From Naumannella cuiyingiana (GTDB taxonomy: Bacteria; Actinomycetota; Actinomycetes; Propionibacteriales; Propionibacteriaceae): a stretch of DNA of 64,000 nucleotides. The notes beneath the pieces were generated by a model, which saw only the letters and a list, made by a program, of their open reading frames with translations, had not been told where the DNA came from and ran no database searches. This document shows positions 46,186 through 55,405 of this stretch, one piece after another; the first letter of the stretch is position 1, and each line of letters opens with the position of its first letter. Location of the stretch: assembly GCF_013408305.1 (NCBI RefSeq), contig NZ_JACBZS010000001.1:1302001-1366000 (forward strand), given 5' to 3'. Both the position numbers and the translations under genes were made by a program.

Positions 46186-46830
46186 CTATCTCCTCCGTCG
46201 CCGCATCATGATCACAACAGCCGCGCAAGCCACCGCCGCGAGCGCGATCACCCCGACCAGCGTGGCGATGGGCGATCCCGGCGTCTCGCGCGGCTCGGCC
46301 GGCGAGGCATCCGACCCCTGATCGGGATCCGCGCCGGGCGGCGCCGGGGCGGCGTTCAGCGCGAACGACCAGCCCTCGGTCGAGCCGGGAGCCACGGTAC
46401 GCCGGTCCGCCCCGAGCTGGGAGAACTGCCAGGCGCCGCCGGCCTCGGCGTACCACGACGACCAGTGCGCCGCCTCGGGCGGGGTGTTCGTGCAGGTCTC
46501 GCGGTAGCCCGCCCGTCCGCCCACCGTCAGCCGTTGATCAACTCCGGGCCGGCCGTCGATCCGGCAGACGAAGGAATCGCCCCAGTCGGGCACGCCGGTG
46601 ATCTCGAAGCCCGCGTCGCGCAGCGCCGCAAGGCCGGACTGCCCGCCGGCGTCCGGGGCGCACCGGGTGATCACGTCGCCGCCCAACGCGGTGAAATCGA
46701 CGACCACGCTGACCCCGTCGGGTTCTCGGCACGCACCCGGATATCCGCCCTCGGCGCGGGCCACCCCGGGCGCGATCAGCCACATGATCAGCGCAGCGAG
46801 GATGATCAGTGCGCGGCGACTTCGGCCCAC
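46186..46830 (-). CDS. Second DUF4430 surface protein
   Basis: 214 residues. N-terminal signal helix (ALIILAALIMWLIAPGVARA), a DUF4430 domain closely parallel to that at 43-44 kb (GVSVVVDFTALGGDVITRCAP, ITGVPDWGDSFVCRIDGRPG, HWSSWYAEAGGAWQFSQLG, STEGWSFALNA), a short Pro/Asp spacer, and a C-terminal membrane helix followed by five Arg. It lies outside the riboswitch unit, downstream of a lipase-like gene it overlaps by 25 bases. GTG start at V-GRSRRAL is the best available; the site is weak. Probably a paralog with a related ligand or a constitutive partner. Confidence 0.8.
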   Translation of the reverse strand: MGRSRRALIILAALIMWLIAPGVARAEGGYPGACREPDGVSVVVDFTALGGDVITRCAPDAGGQSGLAALRDAGFEITGVPDWGDSFVCRIDGRPGVDQRLTVGGRAGYRETCTNTPPEAAHWSSWYAEAGGAWQFSQLGADRRTVAPGSTEGWSFALNAAPAPPGADPDQGSDASPAEPRETPGSPIATLVGVIALAAVACAAVVIMMRRRRR

Positions 46831-47849
46831 TCGTCCCGCGCAACTTCCGGCGCCGGCTGGGCCGGGGCATAGGCACCGCACCAGCGGGTGATCTGGGCGA
46901 AGGTGCGCTCGCGCACCGGCGCCGCCGACAGCAACAGGTCGTGCATCCCGTCGGCGATCCGGGCAACGGTGACCAGCGGGCCGAGCCGCACCGCCCGCGA
47001 GGCGATCTGGCGGACGTCGAGCACGATGTCGGACCGCATCATCTCCTCGTCCCAGCTCCGCCGGAAGAGGGTACGCCCGGCCGCCAGCACCAGCACCGGG
47101 CAGCCGATCCCGAGCCCCCGGGCGACCCGCTGGTGACCGTTCAGCACGGCCTGCAGCCAGCCCGCCCGGACCAGCGAGATCTCGCCGCCCTTCAGCGTCA
47201 GGTCATAGTCCCACTCGCCGTCATGATCAAGGTGGGTCGCCCGGCGGTGGAATCCGGGATCGGGCAGCGGCAGCGGGGTGGTCGGCCGCAGCGTGCTCAG
47301 CGACTGCACCATCGGCGGGCCGAGCGTACGGATCGTCTGGCTGCCCTGCAGGTCCAGCCACGGCGAGTTCAGCACGAGCGCGACGAGCGTACCGTTCTCG
47401 ATCATGGAACGCCGCTCGGCGGCATACAGCGACGCGATCAGCCCGCCCGTCGAGTGACCCATCAGGAGCAGCCGCGGATACTCGCTGGCGATCACCTCGC
47501 AGGCGCGATCGAGCTCGACGAAGTACTCGGTCAGGTCGGTGGTGAACCCGAACAACTGCCCCTCGCGATAGCTGCGGCCGTAGCGGCGCAGGTCGATCGC
47601 GTGGAAGGCGTACCCGTGACGGGTCCAGTAGTCCGCCAGGTGCCGCTGGAAGAAATAGTCGTTCCAGCCGTGCACATACAACACGGCGGTACGCCCGGGC
47701 TCGCCCGCGTCATCGAGCCGCCGCGCGGCACGCACCAGCGTCGCGGTGATCTCGGTGTCCTCGGGCTCTCCCGGGTAGACCTGTGGCTCGGTGATCGGCA
47801 ACGACAACTGCTCGAAACCGTCGAGCAGGTCGGGCCGCCATGCCGTCAC
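46806..47849 (-). CDS. Alpha/beta hydrolase (monoacylglycerol-lipase-like)
   Basis: 347 residues. YVHGWNDYFFQRHLADYW for the oxyanion region, GHSTGGLIA for the nucleophile Ser, and a late DGMHDLL supplying Asp/His. DLRRYGRSYREGQ is typical of serine aminopeptidase S33-type lysophospholipases. No signal peptide. Substrate likely a lipid ester. Heads the transcript with the DUF4430 and DUF1643 genes. Confidence 0.87.
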   Translation of the reverse strand: MTAWRPDLLDGFEQLSLPITEPQVYPGEPEDTEITATLVRAARRLDDAGEPGRTAVLYVHGWNDYFFQRHLADYWTRHGYAFHAIDLRRYGRSYREGQLFGFTTDLTEYFVELDRACEVIASEYPRLLLMGHSTGGLIASLYAAERRSMIENGTLVALVLNSPWLDLQGSQTIRTLGPPMVQSLSTLRPTTPLPLPDPGFHRRATHLDHDGEWDYDLTLKGGEISLVRAGWLQAVLNGHQRVARGLGIGCPVLVLAAGRTLFRRSWDEEMMRSDIVLDVRQIASRAVRLGPLVTVARIADGMHDLLLSAAPVRERTFAQITRWCGAYAPAQPAPEVARDEWAEVAAH

Positions 47850-47873
47850 AGCACACTCCCGACCGGACCGGCC

Positions 47874-48098
47874 TCAGCCGGACTGTCGCAGGTCGTCGTC
47901 GACGTCGGCGTACTTCGCCGCCAGCTCCGCGTACTCGTCGGGGATGTCGTCTCGCGGATCATCCTCGGAGGGATACGGATCGTCGTCCCGCCCTCCACGA
48001 AGTTCCCGCTCCAGCGACTGGAAGTCGGTGTCCACGGGACGGTACTTGAGTTCCCGGGCCACCTTCGTCTGCTTTGCCTTTGCACGGCCGCGCCCCAT
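47874..48098 (-). CDS. DUF3073 protein
   Basis: 74 residues: basic N-terminus MGRGRAKAKQTKVARELKY followed by an acidic tail (DDDPYPSEDDPRDD). A family found throughout actinobacteria next to purM/purF; function unknown. Start taken at MGRGRA, the conserved N-terminus, rather than nine codons earlier. Confidence 0.9.
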   Translation of the reverse strand: MGRGRAKAKQTKVARELKYRPVDTDFQSLERELRGGRDDDPYPSEDDPRDDIPDEYAELAAKYADVDDDLRQSG

Positions 48099-48230
48099 CT
48101 GGGTCGACCCCCTCGCACTCGTCACGCGGTGAACCGCGGTTCATCTGGTCAATGTCGTGCCTGACAGGCTACCCAATGGTGGGCGCGCAGCAAACCCGGA
48201 TCGAGGGGTGTCGGCGATCACACGACAGGC

Positions 48231-49280
48231 TCAGCCGACGGGATGTTCGCCGACCAGCCGGGCCCCTTCGGCGCCGTTGTCGACACGTCCACAGACCCAT
48301 GCGGGTACGCCGCGCTCGGCCAGCAGCGCCAACGCCGGATCGGCCGCCTCCGGGGCCACCACGGCCACCATCCCGACCCCCATGTTGAGGGTCGCCTCGA
48401 GGTCCTCGCGGGTCACCTGACCGGCCTCGCCGACGAAGCCGAAGATGGGCGCGGGCGACCAGCTCGACCGCTCCACGACGGCGCCGAGCCCACCGGGCAG
48501 GACCCGGACGAGGTTGTTGGCCAGGCCGCCGCCGGTGATGTGGCTCATGGCGTGCACCTCGACCGCCCCGGCCAGCGCGAGGCAGTCCTTGGCATAGATC
48601 CGGGTGGGCACGAGCAGCTCCTCGCCGACCGGCTTGCCGAGCTCGGGGATCACCTGCTCCAGGCCGATGCCCGCACCGTCCAGGACGTGCCGGACGAGGG
48701 AATAGCCGTTGGAGTGCAACCCCGAAGCACCCATCGCGACCAGCACATCGCCCGGCCGGACCCGGCCGGCGCCGAGGATCTTGTCGCGCTCGACGACGCC
48801 GGTGGTGGCGCCCGCGACGTCGTACTCGTCGGGCTCCAGCAGCCCGGGATGCTCCGCCGTCTCCCCGCCGAGCAGCGCGGCGCCGGCCTCCTCACAGCCG
48901 GTGGCGATGCCGTCGACGATCGCGGCGATCCGCTCCGGGTCGAGGCTGCCGCAGGCGATGTAGTCGGTGACGAACAGCGGCTCGGCGCCGCACACCACCA
49001 GGTCGTCGACCAACATCGCGACCAGGTCGATGCCGATGGTGTCGTGCACGTCCAGCGCCTGCGCGATGGCGACCTTGGTGCCGACACCGTCGGTCGAGGT
49101 CGCCAGCACGGGGTGGTCATAGCCCTTCAGCCCGGCCGCGTCGAAGAATCCGGCAAAGCCGCCGAGCCCGCCGAGCACCTCCGATCGGTGCGTCCGGGCG
49201 ACCGAGTCCTTCATCAGCGCGACGGCGCGCTCGCCGGCCTCGATGTCGACGCCGGCAGCGGCGTAGGCGGATTTGCTCAT
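48231..49280 (-). CDS. purM: Phosphoribosylformylglycinamidine cyclo-ligase (AIR synthase)
   Basis: 349 residues. SYAAAGVDIEAGERAV-type N-terminus (YAAAGVDIEAGERAV), LATSTDGVGTKVAIA, IGIDLVAMLVDDLVVCGAEPL, LLGGETAEHPG, GLHSNGYSLVR, HITGGGLANNLVR. Fifth step of de novo purine synthesis, ATP-dependent ring closure to AIR. Downstream of purF with a 26-base gap, a single transcript. Confidence 0.96.
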   Translation of the reverse strand: MSKSAYAAAGVDIEAGERAVALMKDSVARTHRSEVLGGLGGFAGFFDAAGLKGYDHPVLATSTDGVGTKVAIAQALDVHDTIGIDLVAMLVDDLVVCGAEPLFVTDYIACGSLDPERIAAIVDGIATGCEEAGAALLGGETAEHPGLLEPDEYDVAGATTGVVERDKILGAGRVRPGDVLVAMGASGLHSNGYSLVRHVLDGAGIGLEQVIPELGKPVGEELLVPTRIYAKDCLALAGAVEVHAMSHITGGGLANNLVRVLPGGLGAVVERSSWSPAPIFGFVGEAGQVTREDLEATLNMGVGMVAVVAPEAADPALALLAERGVPAWVCGRVDNGAEGARLVGEHPVG

Positions 49281-49306
49281 CGGATCTCTCTTCCCGGGTT
49301 CGCGGC

Positions 49307-50836
49307 TCAGCGGGCCGCGGTCTCGGCGGGCAGCGGCGGCGCATCGACCTCGGGCTCCACCTCGTCCAGCGTCGGCTGTTCGGCGACCTGGCCGCCGGCC
49401 CGCGCGGCCAGCGGCAGCTCGATCGGGTAGACGCCGTCGAAGCAGGCGCGGCAGAGCCGCTCGGCCGGCATCGTGGTCGCCTCGGTCAGGCCGTCGAGGC
49501 TGACATAGGCGAGCGAATCGGCGCCAAGTGAGGTGCGGATCTCGTCGATGGTCAGGCCGTTGGCGATCAGCTCCGCGCGACTGGCGAAGTCGATGCCGTA
49601 GAAGCACGGCCAGCGCACCGGCGGCGAGGAGATCCGCACATGCACCTCGGCGGCGCCGGCCTCGCGGAGCATCCGGATCAGGGCGCGCTGGGTGTTGCCG
49701 CGGACGATGGAGTCGTCGACGACGACCAGCCGCCTGCCCTCGATCACCTCCCGCAGCGGGTTCAGCTTGAGCCGGATGCCGAGCTGGCGGATGGTCTGGC
49801 TGGGCTGGATGAAGGTACGCCCGACATAGGAGTTCTTGACCAACCCCATCCCGAACGGGATGCCCGACTCCTCGGCGTACCCGATCGCGGCGGGCGTACC
49901 CGACTCCGGAACGGGGATCACCAGGTCGGCCTCGGCGGGCGCTTCGCGGGCGAGGGTACGCCCGATCTGCAGCCGGGTGGCCTGCACGCTGCGGCCGGCG
50001 ATCGCGGTATCGGGCCGCGCGACGTAGACGTACTCGAACAGGCAGCCCTTGGGATTGGCGTCGGCGAACCGGACCGAGCGCAGGCCGTCGGCATTGATGA
50101 TGATCATCTCGCCGGGCTCGATCTCGCGCACGAAGGAGGCGCCGACGATGTCGAGGGCCGCCGACTCGCTCGCCGTCACCCAGCCCCGAGCCAGCCGGCC
50201 GAGCACCAGCGGGCGGATGCCCTGGGGGTCGCGGGCGGCGTACAGGGTCGAGTTGTCCATGAAGCACAGGCAGAACGCGCCACGCAGCCGCGGCAGGACC
50301 CGCATCGCCGCCTGCTCCAGCGATTCGGCCGGATCGGCGACCAGCAGCGCGGTCAGGATCGCGGTGTCGGAGGTCGAGTCCATCCGGGTCTTGTGCGGCA
50401 CCGCCGGGGCGTCGTCGTACTCCTCCAGCCACGCCTCCAGCTCGTCGGTATTCGTCAGATTGCCGTTGTGGCCGAGCGCGAGGCCGCCGGCATCGGTCGG
50501 CCGGAAGGTCGGCTGCGCGTTGTCCCAGACCGAGGCGCCGGTGGTGGAGTAACGGGTGTGGCCGACGGCGATCTGCCCGGTGAGGGAGCTGAGCGTCGCC
50601 TCGTCGAAGACCTGCGAGACCAGCCCCATGTCCTTGAAGACCATCATCCGGCGGCCGTCGGACACGGCGATGCCGGCCGACTCCTGGCCGCGGTGCTGCA
50701 GGGCGTACAGCCCGAAGTAGGCGAGCTTGCCGACCTCCTCGCCCGGCGCCCAGACCCCGAACACGCCGCATTCGTCCTGGGGGCCGCGGTCGTGGGGGTC
50801 GAGTTCGTCGGTCAGCAGTCCGTCGGGGCGGGGCAC
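49307..50836 (-). CDS. purF: Amidophosphoribosyltransferase
   Basis: 509 residues. A short propeptide ends before the catalytic Cys in DECGVFGVWAPG; glutaminase domain with LQHRGQESAGIAV and GHTRYSTTG; PRPP-binding motif RLVVVDDSIVRGNTQ; iron-sulfur cysteines expected in the C-terminal CRACFDGVYP region. First committed step of purine synthesis. GTG start gives the usual actinobacterial N-terminus length. Runs into purM. Confidence 0.96.
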   Translation of the reverse strand: MPRPDGLLTDELDPHDRGPQDECGVFGVWAPGEEVGKLAYFGLYALQHRGQESAGIAVSDGRRMMVFKDMGLVSQVFDEATLSSLTGQIAVGHTRYSTTGASVWDNAQPTFRPTDAGGLALGHNGNLTNTDELEAWLEEYDDAPAVPHKTRMDSTSDTAILTALLVADPAESLEQAAMRVLPRLRGAFCLCFMDNSTLYAARDPQGIRPLVLGRLARGWVTASESAALDIVGASFVREIEPGEMIIINADGLRSVRFADANPKGCLFEYVYVARPDTAIAGRSVQATRLQIGRTLAREAPAEADLVIPVPESGTPAAIGYAEESGIPFGMGLVKNSYVGRTFIQPSQTIRQLGIRLKLNPLREVIEGRRLVVVDDSIVRGNTQRALIRMLREAGAAEVHVRISSPPVRWPCFYGIDFASRAELIANGLTIDEIRTSLGADSLAYVSLDGLTEATTMPAERLCRACFDGVYPIELPLAARAGGQVAEQPTLDEVEPEVDAPPLPAETAAR

Positions 50837-50900
50837 GTGCCCAGCCTAACGGGCGCCCCGCACATTCCCGGCATTCGCGCACGAGCCCGCCGGCGGCGGC

Positions 50901-51815
50901 TCAGGGCAGCGGGTCGTCGGCGCTCGGATAGCTGAGCTGGGTGCCGGGCCGGGTGACGGCGAAGGCGCCGACGCGGACGGCATGCCGCACCGCGGCGACC
51001 AGATCCGCGCCGCCGGCGAGCGCGCCGGCCAGGGCCCCGGTGAAGGCATCGCCCGCGCCGGTGCTGTCGACCACCTCGACCGTCGGCGCGGCGACGCGGG
51101 TGATCCCGTCCCGAGCGCCGAGCAGGGCGCCGGCGCCGCCGAGGGTCAGCGCCACGGACCGGACACCCGCGGCGAGCAGGGCGGCGACCAGCGCCTCGTG
51201 ATCATCGGCCGGCGGCGGCTCGACGGACAACAGGGCGAGCGCCCCGGCGCCCTCGTGCTCGTTCACCACCAGGGGGTCGGCGAGTGTGACGGCCTCGGGG
51301 TCGATGTCGATCACCGGCGCCAGGTTGAGCACCCAGCGCGTGCCGGCGTCGCGGGCCGCCCGGGCGGCGGCCAGGGTCGTGTCGGCGGGGATCTCGCCCT
51401 GCCCCAGCACCACCGCGGCACCGGCGAGGGCTGCCGGGTCGATCATGGCCGGCGTGATCGCGGCGTTGGCCCCGGAGACGACGATGATCGAATTCTCCCC
51501 GTTGGCGTCGACCTCGATCAGCGCGGTACCGGTCGGCTCGGGCAGCCGCGCCACCCGCGTCAGATCGACGCCCGCCGCGGCCAACAGCTCCAGCGCCGGT
51601 TCGGCCCGGTCGTCGCGGCCGACCGCGCCGATCATGATCACGTCGGCACCGAGCCGGGCGGCGGCCACGGCCTGGTTGGCGCCCTTGCCGCCGGGGCTCG
51701 CCACCACGGAATCGCCGAGCACGGTCTCCCCCGGCCCGGGTAGCCGCTGGGTGGTGACGGCGATGTCCAGATTGGCCGAACCGACGACCAGCAGCGCGCC
51801 GCGCCCGGGACTCAT
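50901..51815 (-). CDS. rbsK: Ribokinase
   Basis: 304 residues, PfkB family: VVGSANLDIAVTTQRLPGPGETV, SPGGKGANQAVAAARLG (ribokinase GGKGANQA), GTALIEVDANGENSIIV, and STGAGDAFTGALAGAL with the catalytic Asp. Phosphorylates ribose to ribose 5-phosphate, a PRPP precursor, which fits its place 64 bases upstream of purF on the same strand. No ribose transporter is near. Confidence 0.92.
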   Translation of the reverse strand: MSPGRGALLVVGSANLDIAVTTQRLPGPGETVLGDSVVASPGGKGANQAVAAARLGADVIMIGAVGRDDRAEPALELLAAAGVDLTRVARLPEPTGTALIEVDANGENSIIVVSGANAAITPAMIDPAALAGAAVVLGQGEIPADTTLAAARAARDAGTRWVLNLAPVIDIDPEAVTLADPLVVNEHEGAGALALLSVEPPPADDHEALVAALLAAGVRSVALTLGGAGALLGARDGITRVAAPTVEVVDSTGAGDAFTGALAGALAGGADLVAAVRHAVRVGAFAVTRPGTQLSYPSADDPLP

Positions 51816-51822
51816 CCGCAGC

Positions 51823-52149
51823 TCATTCCAGGGACTCGTCGGCGTCGCTGAGCAGGTACGCCGCGGCGGCCGAGGCGCCGGCGGCGGTGAACACCGCGGG
51901 CCAGGCGCCGATCTTCTTGGCCAGCGGGTGGCTGGCGCCGAACGCGCCGAGGTAGATCGCCGACAACACCGCCGTGATGCCGGGGCCCCGGCGGGCCAGC
52001 CAGGTGCGCCCGGCGTACGCCCCGGCGAGCCCGAGCACCACCCCGCCGAGCGGCCGGACCCCGGTCTCCCGGGCCGCCAGGTAGCCGCCGATCAGGCCGA
52101 GCGCCACGATCGGCGCGGTCTTCACATCTGCCGCGTCCTTCACTGCCAT
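51823..52149 (-). CDS. Hypothetical small membrane protein
   Basis: 108 residues with three or four hydrophobic segments rich in Ala and Gly (IVALGLIGGYLAARE, PLGGVVLGLAGAYAGRTWL, FTAAGASAAAAYLLS). I do not recognise the family. It starts 7 bases upstream of rbsK on the same strand. Confidence 0.75.
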   Translation of the reverse strand: MAVKDAADVKTAPIVALGLIGGYLAARETGVRPLGGVVLGLAGAYAGRTWLARRGPGITAVLSAIYLGAFGASHPLAKKIGAWPAVFTAAGASAAAAYLLSDADESLE

Positions 52150-52170
52150 GTTCGCGAGGCTACCCGCGGC

Positions 52171-53277
52171 TCACTCGGCGCCCGCGCCCGCCGGCACGCG
52201 CTCGTCCGCACGCTCGATCGGCCCGGGCGGCGTACCGTCGCCGAACGGGCGCCCGCCGAGCTGCTCGCGGTGGTGTGGGGTGAGCCAGTTGGACAGGTCC
52301 GGGCCCTTCGGCACGATGCCGGTCGGATTGATGTCGGTGTGCACCTCGTAGTAGTGCCGCTTGATGTCGACGAAGTTGGTCGTGTCGCCGAACCCCGGGG
52401 TCTGGAACAGGTCGCGGGCGTAGGCCCACAGCGTGGGCATCTCCGAGAGCTTGCTGCGGTTGGTCTTGAAGTGTCCGTGATAGACGGGGTCGAAGCGGGC
52501 GAGGGTGGTGAACAGGCGGACATCGGCCTCGGTGATCGTGTCGCCCATCAGGTAGCGGCGGGTCTCCAGCCGCTCGCTGATCTTGTCCAGGGCGGCGAAC
52601 AGCCGGTCATAGGCGGCCTCGTAGGCCTCCTGGGAGCCCGCGAAGCCTGACCGGTAGACGCCGTTGTTGATCTCGGTGAAGATCAGCTTCATCACCTCGT
52701 CCATCTCGTCGCGCAGCTTCTCCGGATACAGGTCCGGCGCGCCGTCGCGGTGGAACTGCGTCCACTCGGTGGAGAAGTCGAGGGTGATCCACGGGAAATC
52801 GTTGGTCACCACCGACTTGGTCGGCACGTCAACGATCGCCGGCACCGTGATGCCGCGCGGATAGTCGGGGTAGCGGGCGAAATACGCCTCCTGCAGCCGC
52901 TCGTAGCCGAGCACGGGATCGCGGGGTACGCCGTCTGCGCCGGGGTCGCCGTTGTCGAAGGTCCAGGACCTCTTGTCGTGGGTCGGGCCGGCGATGGCCA
53001 TCGAGATCGCATTCTCCAGGCCCAGCAGCCGGCGCACGATGATCGCGCGGTTGGCCCACGGACAGGCCCAGGCGACGACCAGCCGGTAGCGATCGGCCTC
53101 GACCGGCCACAGCTTCTCCGGTGTCGGCCCGACCTGCGGCGGTGCGGCGTCGCGGGTGATCCGGTCGGGAATGTAGTTCATGTCCCGGTTGAACTCCTTG
53201 CCGCCCTCGACATAGGCGCCCTTGGTGGAATGCTCGTCCTGCTGCTCGGGCGTGCTCGTCTCGGTGGTCATGATCAT
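52171..53277 (-). CDS. Glutathionyl-hydroquinone-reductase-like GST (Xi class)
   Basis: 368 residues. Thioredoxin-like domain with the catalytic CPWA motif (AWACPWANRAIIVRRLLGL), TWTFDNGDPGADG-type block, YPRGITVPAIVDVPTKSVVTNDFPWI, then an all-alpha domain (EINNGVYRSGFAGSQEAYE, YLMGDTITEADVRLFTTLARFDPVYHGHFK). The family reduces thiol-conjugated quinones. In actinobacteria mycothiol may replace glutathione (inference). The ATG at 53277 overlaps the DUF1992 stop and has AAGGA ahead; an ATG two codons later is possible. Confidence 0.92.
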   Translation of the reverse strand: MIMTTETSTPEQQDEHSTKGAYVEGGKEFNRDMNYIPDRITRDAAPPQVGPTPEKLWPVEADRYRLVVAWACPWANRAIIVRRLLGLENAISMAIAGPTHDKRSWTFDNGDPGADGVPRDPVLGYERLQEAYFARYPDYPRGITVPAIVDVPTKSVVTNDFPWITLDFSTEWTQFHRDGAPDLYPEKLRDEMDEVMKLIFTEINNGVYRSGFAGSQEAYEAAYDRLFAALDKISERLETRRYLMGDTITEADVRLFTTLARFDPVYHGHFKTNRSKLSEMPTLWAYARDLFQTPGFGDTTNFVDIKRHYYEVHTDINPTGIVPKGPDLSNWLTPHHREQLGGRPFGDGTPPGPIERADERVPAGAGAE

Positions 53278-53648
53278 CTGTTCCTTGTCTGCCAGCGGCG
53301 GAGGGTGTCGTCGACATCGACCAGCTCGACGACGCGGGTGGGGAGCGATCCGCGACGCAGGCGCGCGGTGCGGATCCGGGCATTCAGGTCGGTGATGATC
53401 TCGCGCGCCTCGTCCTCGGTGCGGGCGTCGGCGAGGATGGTGTCGAGCTCGGCGACCTCGGCGCGCAGCAGCTCGGCCTCGCTCGCGGGCCGCTCGATGC
53501 CCTCGCGGCGCATCTTGTCCTTGATCCACCAGTCGGGATCGGTACGCCGGATGCCGGTGATGGGCTTGCCGGCGCCGGGCAGGTTGTCGAACTCGCCGCG
53601 CTCCGTGGCCTCGCGGATCTGTGCGTCGACCCAGCTCTCGAACTGCAT
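53274..53648 (-). CDS. DUF1992 (DnaJ-homologue C28-like) protein
   Basis: 124 residues. FESWVDAQIREATERGEFDNLPGAGKPI is the family signature, followed by DPDWWIKDKMRREGI and a helical tail. Function unknown. ATG with GGAGG well placed. Overlaps the GST start. Confidence 0.9.
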   Translation of the reverse strand: MQFESWVDAQIREATERGEFDNLPGAGKPITGIRRTDPDWWIKDKMRREGIERPASEAELLRAEVAELDTILADARTEDEAREIITDLNARIRTARLRRGSLPTRVVELVDVDDTLRRWQTRNR

Positions 53649-53670
53649 ACAGCCACCTCCGCTCGCGAGC

Positions 53671-54282
53671 CTACGCGAGCTCGGAAATGACATCGTCGAC
53701 GACCCGGGCGAGCGCGGTGCGCATGGCCGCCGCGTCGACCAGGCCGGGGTAGAACGTCGTCTGGGCCCCCAGCCCGTCGATCACCAGGTGCAGCCGCTCG
53801 GCCAGCCGTTCCAGGCGCGCGGGCCGCAGCGGGGCCCCGGGCACCGCCCGCGGCTCCCGTCCCGCCAGCAACAGCACACACACCCGGGTGGTGACGCGGA
53901 TGCCGTCGAAGGATGAGCGCGCCCACCGGGCCCCGTACGGCTGCCGGACCACGTCGGCGAACACCGCGAGCTCCATCGCCCGCTCCTCGTCGGTGGGCAG
54001 GAACTGCTCGCAGATGTCCAGCACCCGGGCCCGCGGGGTCCGCTGCGTCCGGTCGAAGGCGTCGGTGACCCGGCCCCGGATCCGCTCGACGATGCCGCCG
54101 GTCGCGAAACCGACGAGCTCCTCCTGGTTCGGGAAGTAGTGCCGGATCGCGCCGCTGGACATGCCCGTCTCGGCCACCACCGCGCGCACGGTCGCGCCGG
54201 CGAGTCCGTCGCGGAGCAGGATTCGGCGTACCGCATCGGCGATCTCCGCCCGGCGCTGTTCGTGATCGACCACCTTGGGCAT
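53671..54282 (-). CDS. TetR-family transcriptional regulator
   Basis: 203 residues. N-terminal HTH: IADAVRRILLRDGLAGATVRAVVAETGMSSGAIRHYFPNQEEL, of the BetI-like type; C-terminal all-alpha ligand domain. Divergent from the GAP-family gene with 70 bases between, containing ACAG-N5-CTGT and repeated TAGCAC. Probably represses itself and the divergent gene. Confidence 0.9.
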   Translation of the reverse strand: MPKVVDHEQRRAEIADAVRRILLRDGLAGATVRAVVAETGMSSGAIRHYFPNQEELVGFATGGIVERIRGRVTDAFDRTQRTPRARVLDICEQFLPTDEERAMELAVFADVVRQPYGARWARSSFDGIRVTTRVCVLLLAGREPRAVPGAPLRPARLERLAERLHLVIDGLGAQTTFYPGLVDAAAMRTALARVVDDVISELA

Positions 54283-54296
54283 GAGGTTTTTATAGC

Positions 54297-54309
54297 ACAG
54301 TCGTTCTGT
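54297..54309. promoter_or_regulatory. Possible TetR operator
   Basis: ACAGTCGTTCTGT has 4-bp inverted arms; the surrounding TTTTATAGCAC and GTTTTAGCAC form a direct repeat. AT-rich for this genome and in the TetR/GAP divergent gap. Confidence 0.4.
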
Positions 54310-54352
54310 TATGGTGGTTTTAGCACTGACGTACTAGATCATCGGAGGACCC

Positions 54353-55075
54353 GTGGACGTCTTCGGACTGCTCGGCCTGGCCGGCCTGGCGTTGGTCGAC
54401 AGCACGAGCATCGGCACCCTCGTGGTGCCGATCTTCTTGTTGCTGGCAGCCAATTTCCGGCTCGGTCGCGTCCTGGTCTACCTGGCCACGATCGCGATCT
54501 TCTACTTCGCGATCGGCCTGGCGCTGTTGTTCGGCGCCCGCGGGTTCGTGGAGAACTTCGGTGCCGCGCTGGACTCCCCGCCCGCCTACTGGGTGCAACT
54601 GGTGCTCGGGATCGGGCTGTTCGCGCTGAGCTGGTTCATCAATCCGGGCAAGGAGAATGCCGAGCGGGCCAAGCAGGGTCTGGCGCCGAAGCCCTCGAAG
54701 TGGGAGCAGCGGCTGTCCGGATCGACCGGAACGGCCGCCGTGATGGGCGTCGCGCTGCTCGCCGGGATCGCGGAGCTGGCGATGATGCTGCCCTACCTCG
54801 GCGCGATCGGCATCCTGACCGCCTCCGGACTGCCGATGGCCGGCCGGGTCGCGGCGCTGGCCGGCTATGTCGCGGTGATGATCGCGCCGGCGCTCGCGCT
54901 GATCGGGGTACGCCTGGCGCTGGGCGAGGGCGCCCGGGCTCGGCTCGCACGAATCCGCGACTGGGTGGCGCGCCAGGCCGCCGCGTCGGTGCCGTGGGTG
55001 CTCGGCATCATCGGCTTCCTGCTCGCCCGCGATGCCGCCTGGCGGCTCGGCCTGTTGGACATGCTGGGATCCTGA
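54353..55075 (+). CDS. GAP-family membrane protein (Sap/GPL-addressing type)
   Basis: 240 residues, six membrane helices with a charged loop in the middle (NPGKENAERAKQGLAPKP). Begins with LVDSTSIGTLVVPIFLLL, typical of the family linked to export of lipids in mycobacteria. GTG start with GGAGGA. Divergent from the TetR gene; its substrate is not known here. Confidence 0.85.
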   Translation: MDVFGLLGLAGLALVDSTSIGTLVVPIFLLLAANFRLGRVLVYLATIAIFYFAIGLALLFGARGFVENFGAALDSPPAYWVQLVLGIGLFALSWFINPGKENAERAKQGLAPKPSKWEQRLSGSTGTAAVMGVALLAGIAELAMMLPYLGAIGILTASGLPMAGRVAALAGYVAVMIAPALALIGVRLALGEGARARLARIRDWVARQAAASVPWVLGIIGFLLARDAAWRLGLLDMLGS

Positions 55076-55100
55076 GACACCCTTCGACAACGAGGTGATC

Positions 55101-55403
55101 ATGAAGCTGAAGGAGTTCGTCGACGCGCGGATGGCCGAGCCCGGCTCGGTACCACCCGCCGCCGCGGCGACCTATGCCGCCCTGCTCGCCCTGCCTCGCC
55201 GCATCCGGCGAGACGCGGCGGGCGATGACACCTGGTCCTGGCTGACGGGCGCGGGTAGCGCGTTGGTCGAGACCGTGCTCGGCTTCGACGCCGAATCGGG
55301 CGCCGAGCAGCTCATCGCGCGCGTGTACGCCGCGCTGGCCCTGACCTGGGTCGACCACCCCGATTTCGACCCGGCCTGGCGCGGGCTCACCGACGCCGGC
55401 TGA
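55101..55403 (+). CDS. Hypothetical 100-residue protein
   Basis: Begins MKLKEFVDARMAEPGSV with GAGGTGATC before the ATG, 25 bases after the GAP gene, so likely its co-transcript. Ends with VDHPDFDPAWRG. Soluble, mixed helices; the family is not one I recognise. Its stop is two bases from the convergent dipeptidase stop. Confidence 0.7.
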   Translation: MKLKEFVDARMAEPGSVPPAAAATYAALLALPRRIRRDAAGDDTWSWLTGAGSALVETVLGFDAESGAEQLIARVYAALALTWVDHPDFDPAWRGLTDAG

Positions 55404-55405
55404 GA

